Part shown: positions 39,202 to 49,989 of the stretch, piece by piece
Position numbering within the stretch: the first letter of the stretch is position 1
Layout: every line of letters begins with the position of its first letter
NCBI GenBank assembly: GCA_027605045.1
Contig: JAQFWX010000002.1
Coordinates: forward strand, 1,984,001 to 2,048,000
From: Phallus indusiatus
Taxonomy: Eukaryota > Basidiomycota > Agaricomycetes > Phallales > Phallaceae
Direction: 5' to 3'
Length of the DNA: 64,000 nucleotides
Notes under the pieces: model-generated
Told to the model about the DNA's origin: nothing
Databases searched by the model: none
What the model saw: only the letters and a program-made list of their open reading frames with translations
Position numbers and translations under genes: made by a program

Positions 39202-41644
39202 CGCAGCCACACTAGAAGTGGCCTCTCAAACATCAAAAGCTGCAGCTCTCTCAGTTTTGCGGAAAAGTGGTCTGCATTTAGTCAAGGTATTTTTTTTATC
39301 TCCTTACAAAGTTTGAAATTGTGAAATAATTTTCATAGAATGCATTTTGGGAGTTAGCAAATTCAGATCCGTACAAGGCATATTCGTATGACATATTACA
39401 TGCTTTTGACTCTGGCGAATAAGGAAAACACCAATGGCCGCTTATCTAAATCCAGCACAGCAGTCGGAACTCAACCGCAAGTAAGGAGTGTTTATGTTTA
39501 TGCTGTTCACCAATGTTTCTCATCTCTTTTACTTTAAAGCGCTCATGAAGTTTTCAGTTGGAGAGGTGTAAAGAATTTTCGGATGTTAACCGGCTTAGAT
39601 TTTGCAGATGGAAATAGCTATTATGACATTCTCAAGGTATGCGAACCATCAAATGCACATAGAATCTATCTAACATTTGCATTTATAGATTATTCTACCC
39701 TGTATCATCAATATTCTACCTCCCAAGTCACCCATCATGCCCACTGTTCGACTTTTAGCCATCATGAGAAGCATTGCTGGTTTATATCCGATAACTAATG
39801 AACATATTGAGTATCTGGAATGTTGCCTCCCAAAGTATGAAAAGATTTGTGCAGTATGTGATTCTAACTTTGCGAGTTATCATGCACTTATGTGTTGTTA
39901 TCAGGACTTATCTAAGAAATTCAAAAAAAATTATCAGTATCCCAAACACCATTTTTTAGTTCATTTACCAGATGATTTGCGAGATAAAGGTCCTATTGTA
40001 CATTACTCAACGCAGCCTGGAGAAGGCTTTCAGTAAGAAGTACAACAGGCATATGAACTAATAGACGAAATACACTTAGCCAAGTAAGTCAATCAATTAG
40101 CATCAATAGTCACATTAATATGATACCATAAACAGATGGTCCACATTAATGAAGAGCAAGAGGTGTTAGCCCAGATCAAAACAACTCTGAAATTGCACGA
40201 TAAGGCACAGTAAACCAACGAAGACTGTGTTCCCGCTGGAGAAGTTGAAGAGGCTGGTGGGACTGGTGAGGGTGATGAAGCCATCACAAATCTTTCCGTG
40301 CAGCATTGGTCTTTAGGTTCACCACTAAAAAAGGCATCTGCAGAGAAAATCGAGCTAAAGAATTCCAGAAGACTGGGTTTCCATCACTTTGAAAGACAGT
40401 TGCGAAGCTTCCTTACCAATTACATTGTCAATGACAGCCATCCTACAGAACCGTTAGAGGTACTCATGGAAATCTCAATTACCTTTGACTTACTGAATGT
40501 ACCCAGATTTTCCCTTATCAATGTCTGTACATTTGCTATCGGTCTGAAGAAAACTGGCAAGAACAGCAAGATATTCTGCGCTGCAATCCTTTGTTCCATG
40601 GCCAGCCTCGTAATGATTTTGTCATCATAAACACAAGCCCTATGAGTTTTGGCCGGATACACCTGCTATTTTCTTGTTTTGGACCATGCTGTCAAGCGCC
40701 GTGTTCCGAGTCTATCCTGGTTAAGTCCGGTCTATTATGAAACACGTGCGTGGGAAATAGAGAGAATAAAGAAAGTATGGAGAGTATGGGTGTGAGGGAC
40801 TTGGCTTCAGCTTATATGCTGCGCCCACTCGCCCAGCTTAATATATCCCTCTATTTCAGAGAACGAGAGAAGTACATAACTAGTATGCACAAGTCCGATG
40901 TCAAGTACGACAAGGGACTTCAGATATCCAAGATGTCTGACGACGACTGGACTTATAACTACGCATGAGTCCGCAACTAAGTACGAGACACAGTACACAG
41001 AGTACGAAGAAGAACAGAGACAGATTAGATAGGAGAGAAGAACGAAGAACTAATTACTATATTCTGACTGCTGATTCCCAGCTGTGAGACTGGGGCTTAA
41101 ACACACAGGTGCAATTAGCTATACTAAAAGGAGAACAGAACAATAAAGGAATAGTATTATCCAAGATGGATAGATTAGGCAGAGTCTGGACAGAACGTCC
41201 CTCCTGATCGTTTAGGAGGTCAAATGCAATGTTTTCCATTCGGGGAGGGTCGGATCGGGGGGCTGTGCATAAAGTACAGAGTATACGAGACAAGTACGGA
41301 ATACATACTTGTGGATAACTAACGGATCTTGGGATGTGACTTACATAAACTCCCGAAAAAGGTCACGGGGCATGCCGGGCGTGACACATGCCAAATCAGA
41401 TATGATATTGCATTGATACAAGTTCTTCATCCTAGCTCGTGGAGTCCGAAAACTAAATGGGATGGATGTCAAATTTTTGATGCAAAGGAATTCAATTTTT
41501 TCTTTATCAAGTTTTTCATTCATGGATGTCATTTTATTCCTATAGCGGACGGGTCTTCACAACACTACTGCCTCAATGATGTTATTGATGCAGATGCCTT
41601 TATACGGTTTTTCCTTGCCAAACGTCTTTCACAGTCTCAACCAT
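39202..41644 (+). pseudogene. C-terminal half of a CACTA-like (Plavaka/EnSpm-type) transposase
   Basis: Exon pieces separated by GT-AG introns read FAEKWSAF, NAFWELANSDPYKAYSYDIL, FRMLTGLDFADGNSYYDILK, TVRLLAIMRSIAGLYPITNE, PKHHFLVHLPDDLRDKGPIV and STQPGEGFQ. After LTR-I come SSWSPKTKWDGCQIFDAKEF and HGCHFIPIADGSSQHYCLND, with a stop at 41642-41644. The block order matches the C-terminal region of fungal CACTA-type transposases as I recall them (family knowledge, no search made). In-frame stops (TAA after FQ near 40034, TAA after DSGE near 39418) and the LTR-I insertion show that it is dead. The N-terminal catalytic part was lost where LTR-D/A/E accumulated. Confidence 0.65.
40690..41386 (-). 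repeat. Solo LTR-I (697 bp, LTR-D relative), TSD CATGC
   Basis: Starts TGTCAAGCGCCGTGTTCC and ends GGGCGTGACA. Exact CATGC at 40685-40689 and 41387-41391. Contains the shared hairpin at 40803-40825 with stem CAGC/GCTG. Inserted in the transposase reading frame. Confidence 0.92.
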
Positions 41645-41684
41645 AACCTTTATTGTAAATTCTGATGTATTTGTGATAATAAGT

Positions 41685-41848
41685 ACATTTTGCTTAATTC
41701 AAACCAGACGGATGACAGCTCAATTGGGTCCTATTGATCTGACGGTGGTCTGACTGAACCCGATTGACGACTGTCAGAACTCTGTCAGGTTTTGTCAGGT
41801 CGTCAGGCATCATCAGGCTTGATCAAGCTTTGGGGATTTTTGTGACAT
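41685..41848 (-). repeat. Right terminal inverted repeat
   Basis: Complement of 31841-32002, with scattered transitions. Confidence 0.8.
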
Positions 41849-42036
41849 GATCTCCATGTGATCCGAGGAGATACAAACAGAAATCGAAAGAAATCAAGGA
41901 AATCGAGATATCGAGAAAACTACGAAACTAATGGAAACGGCAAAGTACAGGAAGTGAAGGAAATTGTAACATGAAACGAAACCAGAAGAAATTGAAGAAA
42001 TTGAATAATCGGGCGAAGCGCTAGCATACCATAACA
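41849..42036 (-). repeat. LTR-A 5' fragment
   Basis: Reverse-oriented first 190 bp of LTR-A, from the GGATC box to the terminal CATACCATAACA. The rest is absent. It abuts the right TIR. Confidence 0.8.
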
Positions 42037-42640
42037 GCGACTTGTCGGAGTGCAAACTAGTCTGCAAACGGCTGTAATGAGACTTAATTAATTTTTTTGC
42101 ACAGTATTATTACCAGAGACTTTTTGCATTGATACAACCAATTCGGGTCATCAACAACTGAAGTGTGCATGTCAGGGGTGGTCAGGGAAGAAGGAAGCCG
42201 GCGTGTGTGAAGGTTGAGGGAATTAGAAGTAGAATAGTATAAGATAAGAGGAGTAACAGTAGGGTAGCGAACAAAGGTGGTTTTTAGAGCGATTTAGGGA
42301 TTCGAAAATTAGAAAGCGACTTATGACTAATTTCTGAGGAGAAAGGGGGAATAGAATTTGTTTTTCTGCGTCAAAAACGACGCTTTCAAATACATCTTTA
42401 TCTAGCTAATTTTCCCTTACTTACGAAACTCTAATTTCCTTCTTGAATGTCGGTCTTTTGAAGAAACTGGCGAAATGTAAAAACTATCAGAAAAGATACA
42501 AATTAAAGAAATAGACAAAGAGGGGAAAAAAGTAAAGGAAACAAACGGAACGAGTTTTTAAGGCTCTCCGAAACACTAAAGATTGGATCTAAGCATACAA
42601 AGACATCCTCGTCTTGCTGCAGCCGCAGGGTGCAGGGTCG
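42037..42640. other. Unassigned, downstream of NLR2
   Basis: AT-rich, without a recognisable gene. A small hairpin GCGTCAAAAACGACGC lies near 42369. The right edge is the start of the NLR1/NLR2 shared 3' flank. Confidence 0.4.
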
Positions 42641-42785
42641 TTTTGCGATCCTGGGGTTCTTCCTCTAAATTTACCTCGTTCGGGCCCTCAACACGACCCA
42701 AAAAGAATTCAAAAAATCAACAGAGTATTGTGAAATGAAGGGATTAAGGTCGAGACAATCTCCTATCATACAATGTATAATACGA

Positions 42786-45700
42786 CTATTCAGAGCTATT
42801 TCTGCATTCTGTCCATCTCTCACCATGGACAAACTTGTCGAAGTTAAGTCTTGTTGACTTTCCTTCGGAAATCTTGATTGACATGCTCGGATACCATAAA
42901 CCATTTTGAATCTGTTCCGGAACCCAAAATAAGAGCTCCCCACGCGGTCCGAGCATCCAACCATCGGAGCTCAACTCCGTCCAAGGCAAAATCTTTGTTT
43001 TATTCCACACTGCCAATGCGTGGTCTAATACTTCAGTGTCTTCGGAGCGTAGTCTGTAATCGTCAATCAATCTAGCCAAACGCCGTTAGTAAGATTTCGA
43101 TTGAATATTAATAGCCAATGTCATACCGTTGGGTTTGGGACTGTGAATTATTTACATGATCATCGGAGAGACTTGTCATGATCTCATACACACACAGATC
43201 CCAAACTTTCAGTCCAAGTTTATCATTTAACAGCACATTGTCTTTATATATTGCCACGGTGGGCGAGCTTTCTCCACTAAAGTGAATCCTGGAAGGGCGC
43301 CATGCTGAAACGGATAGCGTTTTAGTCTCGATTTCCCAGACACCGAGTGAGAGCGTGGTCCCGAGGTAGAGTATATATATCCGTGCAGAGTCATTAGAGA
43401 ATTTAAACTTCTGGATTTGACCGTCGAATCAAGGACCGTCTAGCGGAATGCCCTTCTCTATGTCCCAGACTTGAAGCTGGTTTTCAACCGCGATCCAGGC
43501 GACATAGCATTGATTCGGGGCCCATACTGGGGGTCTGAGTGCTTTTAAGTAATCGGTGCTTTTACCCGTTCCGAGATTTATAATACGCAGTTTGGATGTA
43601 CCATGTAATCTGGAATACACGCACATATACGAGTTATCGGAGGTGACAGAGATATCGTAAAGGTATGGATCCTCCAAAAGCGGTCCATGTATAATGTTCT
43701 GTGATTCTGAGCATTCTCGTTCCTCTATGAAGACATCTTTGTTTGTTTTATATGCGATCCAAAAAGTAGCACCAGTTGGAGAGAAAGCAAGAGCGATCGT
43801 GTTGGGGAATTCGCCGTGACTGATCATAGTGCGGGTGCGGACATTCCATACTTTGATGTTGTTCTTGGAATCACAGCTGATGAGTGTAACGGTTCCGCTA
43901 TGAGCAGCGGACTACTATTAACCATAGTACATATTCGTATATACATACAATTGTATGCAGACGATCGTCGTCTGCACAAGTACCTAGTATTATGTAATGT
44001 ACATAGGCGCCGTCACACCAGTAAATACCGCGTAACGGTAAAGGCGCCGGCAGCCTTTCTTACCTGCACTTGCAAATATACAGCTTTACACTGTTTGTTG
44101 TGAGTCCGTAAGAACCGGGCTAATCGTAAACTGTAACGAAACGTTACAATGAGACGGTCACCGGTGATAGAAAATACTAGGAGCTTTAGTTGGCGATCAA
44201 ATTCGTGTAAAATATACTCCTTATTGTCATCAATTTTCCAAAGGCAAAGCCGGTCAGAACGAGCATAAGCTATAGACCAGTGGTTATCTTCCGGAGAGAC
44301 TGCAAGCGGATCATTGACGGAATCGATGAAAAAGAAGACACCTATTTCCCTATTAATACCCTGGACCTGCAGAGAATTATCCTGTTGTAGACCGTTACTT
44401 TTCAAAACAAGATGTTGGTCCTTGAGCCAAGCTTCTTGATGTGACGACCACCGTCCTCGAATACCTTCGTCATCTTCATTCTGGTCACTGCTGATCTCAC
44501 TCTGATCAAGACTGTCCCATGCTAGGACATGTGTATCTTTGGTCGTACTGTATGCGATGTATTTCGCATCGGGTGATAGGGCAGCCATGGTCACGGAGCC
44601 GGAATGGCGGCTGAAACGGTATGAGACTTCTCCTGTCGATATCTTCCAGATCCAGCATTTATTTCCACCAGGACCTTCAAAACAAAGCAGGTCATCTCCA
44701 TTTATGGAAAAGACATGTACATTGTCTTTTTCGCCGAGATGAGACGATAAATTCGGGGTCCGTTTAAGCTGACGGATCACCTCACTTGTTCGTATGTCAT
44801 AAGCTTTGTAGGCCTGAGCAGTGCAGATGATGAAGTATCTGTCGCTGAATGCCACAATTCTGTCATGATCGATGTTCGACGCAACGGAAACGAATGTCTT
44901 CTTTTGAGTATCCCAAAGGCGCAACCCACCACCAAACTGTGATTCGAAGCCACAGAAACCTCCCCTTGGGGAGAACCCTCTAGACCGAATACCAGGCTCT
45001 TTGAAATGCTTGGTCTCTCTTTCATAAAGTGCAGTTTGAGGGCCATTGGGATCGTCCCAAGACTGCGCAATATAGCGACCATCCGGAGAGACGCGGCAAT
45101 TACCGCATTCTTCTCTATCATTGCGCGCAATTGAGACGTTCTTTGTTTCTACGTCCCAAATCAGAATATCTCCATCTTCGAAACAGCAGTAAACCAGTTC
45201 CCCATTTAATGAAAACACCACATGGCATATTCTTGTTGCGGTATCTTTAGGACTCTCCTTGCATAGAATTGCACCGGTGGCATAATCCCATACCCATAGA
45301 TCCCCATTCTCAAAGCCAGTTGTGATCAGTCTGGCTTCGGGGGAAAATGCGAGTGCGCTCGGGGACGATGAAGGATGTTTTTGAACAATGCTGTCTTTGT
45401 TTTGAGGCTGGAGGGTTATAGGTTGACCAAATTGAACATCTATGCTTAAGAGTTGTGGGTAGTTGGGAAGAAATTGTTTGGATATAAACGAATGAGTTGA
45501 AATGTAAGGAAGGGCGGAAAGGTAGAGATGGGGTGTGCTCTCAGTCATCATCCTTCCAAACTCGAACAGAAACTGATATGCCTCGACTGCCAGAGTATAT
45601 AATTCGGGATGCCTATTCTATGAAATTGAATTATTTATATTTTAATTAAATAAGAGAACCTACTTCGGTTATACTCTTTAGGCGCGTCATTCCGGAACTT

Positions 45701-48479
45701 CCATAGTCGACCTCTTTCAGAAGACTAAGAGCTTCGAACAAATAAAGTAGTTTGTTGTGCATCAACTCATTGGTTTTATCCAGAAGATCCCTATTAGGGC
45801 TCGAGTCTTCCAAGTGGTACACCCAAAAACAACATGCATATGATAAGTACGATGGAACTGCTTGCGCCACGCGAGAGTTAAAATTCGGTATCTCTCGATT
45901 GCGTTTGTGCGATGTTTCCAGTTTGCATATGTTGAACCGGAGCAACTCGTTCATGACCCGTAGACATGCGTGCGTGAAATGATAACTTTGGACCGATATA
46001 TCGATGTAATACCTGTTTGGAGTCCCTGTATTTATTTCGCGTTCGCCGAAAAAATCAAAAAGGGAGGTATGTATTGGTCGAAGTTTGACGCTGAATTCAT
46101 TGATGGCCGATAACCAGGGGATACAACACCTTCAATATAACTTTGACGTCTCCGCAGATAGGCCCCACAAACTCTTGCAAGTCCGAGACTGTAAGTGGTT
46201 TTCGTGCAACTATAAGTGCTCCGACGCATTTTTTCAATAGATCGATATATTCGGGATCTCCACATTCTTGATGAGCATCGAGGATTTCGTGATACAATTC
46301 GTACACAGTGGTAAAAGGTTTGGAAAGGACAGCTTTTAGTCGCTCCGTTGCATTGAATGCAGTGAATCCCAGGATGTGAAGACATACAAGTCTAGCCCAT
46401 ATGAAAAGGTTTTGTGCTTTATAGGCTAATGAATAAGGCCAATTCTTATCCACCGCATCCAGCGTCTCCGCTATACCAGAGCTGAGCTCCTTGGAGATGT
46501 ATGTTTGAATGTCATTTTGCGTTTCGGCAGAGTCGATATCTGACATATTTTTGCAATGAACGTTTGGATGTTTATGAAACTGTGTGATGTCATATGCGGG
46601 ACGGGATGTTACTATGATACGATAATTTTGTGGTAGCTCTGAGCATTTCCCAAGCAGTTTCAAAAGGATCTGGCGCTCCCTGTGGTCACCGCTCTCGTCC
46701 AAAGCATCGATGATGATAACCATCCGCTTAGTCGTCCCTTTCGACGGCTTGATAATCATCTCTTCGAATTGCGTCTCGGGATCCGGGGACGTTCTAACCG
46801 TAATGTCCTTGACAGCCTGTACAAGATTTCGTTTCCATAGCACGTTGCGATCGGCCACATTCCGAGAGATAGTGCTAAATAGCCGCTTAATGAGTTCTTT
46901 ATTATTCCGATTGAAGCAGAAAAATGATCCAAGTCGATCATTTAGATTCTTGGCAATTGTGTGAGCGACTGCGGATTTCCCGGTTCCTGCGTGCCCGCTG
47001 AGGATGAGAACACGTTCGGTCGTATTATCCTTGTTAACCCACTCCTCTATCTCTTTGATGAGTGTTCGACGAGTTCCATCTAGGCATCCCTTCCCTCTGA
47101 CAAGTCCAGCATCAGCGGCATATGGTATATCGCTAAGAAAAGCCAAAACCTCTGGATATGTAATATCTAAGGAATCAAGTATACATACTAGGGATGAGAA
47201 ACACTTACCAATATTTGATGCCATATCAAGCAACAAAAAATCTTGATTGTGTTCCATGATATCAGAAAAGGATTTCTTGAACGCCGAAATTTTTTCGGTA
47301 AGGATTGGCCCTTTAATGACACCTTTAACTACTAGTGATTAAAACATCATACGGCATGCGTTAATTTGAGAATAGCAACAAAGATGGAGAAGAGCCCACA
47401 TGAATTATTCTCGATGTAATCCTTAATGAATTTGACGCATTCACAAGTTTTGTCGACAAGAAGTGTCAGTTGATCCATTCGAGTATCTCTAAGAACAAAC
47501 AGTCGGTCTGCTTCATCGATGTACTTTAAAATGTGCAACAATTCCTGGAATAGCCCCTTGACATCGTTAATCCGAGCTTGATTCTCTTGAAGAACCTGAC
47601 ACGGAGTTAAGTTACTGCTGCATAGTACAGACTGAAAATCAAACGCTGGCGTACATTTGGAACTATAGATACAATGCTCCAGATTTGGTGGGCCAATGGA
47701 TAGAACTATATCTTTGGTTAGGGTTGGCTTACAAGTCAGGAATAATCAAATACAAACCGAAGTAGCAGAGTCTATTGCCTGCTTCAAGAGCCCGAAATAA
47801 GGGAGAAGCGTCGACCAGGATTTCCCTTCCGCAAAATAGATACCCTTGCTGTTCTTTTTCGCTTCGTCGAGCATATCCTTGAAACAATCTTCCTTAATGG
47901 CAAAGCTCAGTTGACTCTTCTTGCCCAGTTTAGTAATACAAACTCCTGGAATAATTTATAAACAAAAAGGTAAGACAAATTCAATATGAAACATGCCGGA
48001 TAAATAATCAGATACAACAACCGTACACTCTCCGATGATCTTCGACTTGTCCTTTTTTTCTTTTTTCACGGTAATTTTGAAGTTGATCTTGAAATCGGCG
48101 TTGACATTATAGCTTTTTGAATAAACGGATAAGCCAGAGAGTCGGTGAATTCGTTTAAGCTGATGAACCCACAGAATCTGGTCGCTCCAAACAATACATT
48201 TCCCTTGAGACTGTCCTAACTTCGGTGGTTCGTTATCACCATCCGCGACTTTGGTGATTTCGGTTAAAAAGATCCGTTTGTGAATCTTCAGAGAACGAAC
48301 GGGAGGATTTGTCAGTTTGATATCTGAAGAGTATGTTAAGCGGTATTCTATGTTGTTTTAATGATTGCGTGCCGGAGATCGTATATCGACGCTCCTCCCT
48401 GAGCCTGCGAGAAAGAAAGAAAAAGAACATTAATATTTTTCCAGCGCTAGTATCGATAAATTTACGATGTCGATGACAT
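42786..48479 (-). pseudogene. NLR2: C2-like / NACHT / WD40 STAND gene, inactivated
   Basis: Start ATG 48479. Exon 1 is 48479-48466, exon 2 48404-48373, exon 3 (C2-like) 48323-47997, then linker exons, the NACHT region about 47190-45660, the WD40 exon about 45617-43130 and the last exon about 43078-42786. Exons 1-3 are open and join in frame (MSSTSLREERRYTIS then DIKLTNP). The donors after exons 2 and 3 are GC, not GT. NACHT has Walker A GHAGTGKS (about 46996-46975) and MVIIIDALDESGD. Lesions: a frameshift near 46105 just after VIG, before the frame LRPIHTS; a solo Gypsy-1-family LTR at 43885; TGA at 43431-43429 where NLR1 has CGA. Oriented towards NLR1, with a highly similar WD40 half. Confidence 0.87.
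43885..44148 (+). repeat. Solo Gypsy-1-family LTR in the NLR2 WD40 exon; TSD ATGAG
   Basis: 264 bp, TGTAACGGTTCCGC to CGTTACA, flanked by exact ATGAG at 43880-43884 and 44149-44153. The WD40 frame enters the LTR and stops there. Confidence 0.95.
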
Positions 48480-49080
48480 TGTTACTTGTGTAATTTCAAA
48501 AGCGACTTGAGTATGGAGTGAGAGGGCAGTAGTATCAGGAGGTCAATTCGCAACGAAGTGTGGTGGCCTGAGTGAACCTTGCTGGGCTGCGTACACGTGT
48601 TTGGGTTGAAAGTGAGCAAACAAAAGAGTTCAAATGGGCGTTCAAGCCACATAGATCACATGCATGGATCGCATGCTAAACTCAGATTTGACACGGATTT
48701 CACGAATGAACGCCTATAATTCAAACAATGAATTATGGGCGGTGTGCACTGGCAAAGGTAGTGCTGTGGCACTGAGAAGTGCTTCTGTGTTGCGCTGCGG
48801 CTGTGTTCTCAAGTAGATTGCGATTATCAGGACCCACGCAGATATCAAGAACAAAAGAATCGAGTTGAGTAGAGATTACATCCGCTGACTGGGAGCACCA
48901 GTGACGTGAGCTCAAAGCATACATTCGGTCATTGAATTTTGCGAATGGTTATTGACAATCCAGGCATATCATAAAAACAAATCAGTGAGATACAACAACT
49001 TAATGAAAGGTTGCATAATTGAGTTTCCTTATTCCTAATAAATCTCCTGAATAAACGATCAAACTTGTGAAGTGACCGGG
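48480..49080. other. NLR2 upstream region
   Basis: The first 70 bp are similar to the NLR1 upstream region (about 4410-4491), a shared proximal promoter by inference. Beyond that nothing recognisable was found. Confidence 0.45.
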
Positions 49081-49850
49081 ACAACAACTTACTGAAATGA
49101 AGGTGTAAGTCTACCGGCCATACAATAAAACCAAGGGAATGGCCCAGCTCTTCGCCCCTGGCAAGTCATTGGCGTGTCCCGGTGTAAACTATTGACGGTA
49201 AACCTGATGCCGTTGATATTGCTCACGGTGTTCGTGACGTAGGTGCCGATTTTGACCTGGAGAATATTTCTGAGGAGACAATTCACGGCACAATGAAGTT
49301 GGGAAGAAAACCTTGTACCCAGAAGATGACTGGAATCAACGACGAGAACGAAAGAACGTGACGACTACATACCGAACTTATACACTAGTTCTAATTGCTT
49401 GATTTGACCTACGTCTGACCTACGTTTTCACGTTTTCTGATAGTCATATCCCGTCTCCAGAGTAAAGGCCATGGTATCCAAATCCACTAGAAACAATGGC
49501 CGAATAAATAGTGCACCAAACTGGGATAACGATATGCCGACATAGACTCTCATGAGTACACCTTCAATGAAGAATAAACGCAAAGTCAGGAATACCACTG
49601 TTCAATTGAGGTTGTTCGTAAAGACGTTGGCAAATGAACTCCGGGTATGTATGACGAGGACAATTTCTCGTACATTTATTCTCGCCAAGCCTTGGTGCAC
49701 ACTGTAAACGGATGCTAGGGCGACGGAGAAGATCTGTCGTTGAAAGGGCAGGACTACAAGGCGAACAGTGACGTGGGCTCCATTCCTAATTGCAAGGTAA
49801 ACTGAGACAGACACGTCGGGTGTTTCCGAGCCCGACACCATTGGCGCTCA
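49080..49850 (-). pseudogene. Unidentified gene remnant, copy 1
   Basis: Shares segments with 53740-54640: CGACTACATACCGAAC (near 49358), GACACGTCGGGTGTTTCCG (near 49810) and, as protein, EIVLVIHTRSSFANV against DTVLIIRSNPFAF with a stop between. Splice-like borders are present but no intact frame. No function can be assigned. Confidence 0.4.
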
Positions 49851-49989
49851 TTGCTTTTACAGGCTCTCTCTGGATGTTGAGTGGAGCGTGTCCAGTTTGC
49901 ATTTGCACTAGATTCTGGTGCGTCTCCTTTCTGAGTCCCGTGGCAGTTGTAAAAAGGAGTTGGTATTACTTGGTAATGGCTATCTTTGC

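Larger units (their letters stand above)
31841..41848. mobile_element. 10-kb TIR DNA transposon (CACTA-like), heavily interrupted
   Basis: The ends ATGTCACAAAAATCCCC (31841) and its complement (to 41848) start inverted repeats of about 160 bp (31841-32002 and about 41685-41848), easily aligned with some drift. The + strand transposase fragment ends only about 40 bp before the right TIR, and a minus-strand accessory gene lies on the left side. Subterminal minisatellite repeats occur at 33513. GAT flanks both ends (31838-31840, 41849-41851), as a 3-bp CACTA-type TSD would. However, the flanking sequences are otherwise unrelated (NLR1 flank on one side, LTR-A on the other), so the match may be chance or one side was rearranged. 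Confidence 0.7.

Noticed and set aside
31838..41851. GAT duplication as proof of a 3-bp TSD
   Set aside because: Only 3 bp, expected by chance 1 in 64, and the wider flanks are unrelated. Kept as a hint only.
44013..45551. Apparent 512-codon WD40 protein
   Set aside because: Its last ~45 codons are translated LTR sequence. The frame is NLR2 cut by the solo LTR.
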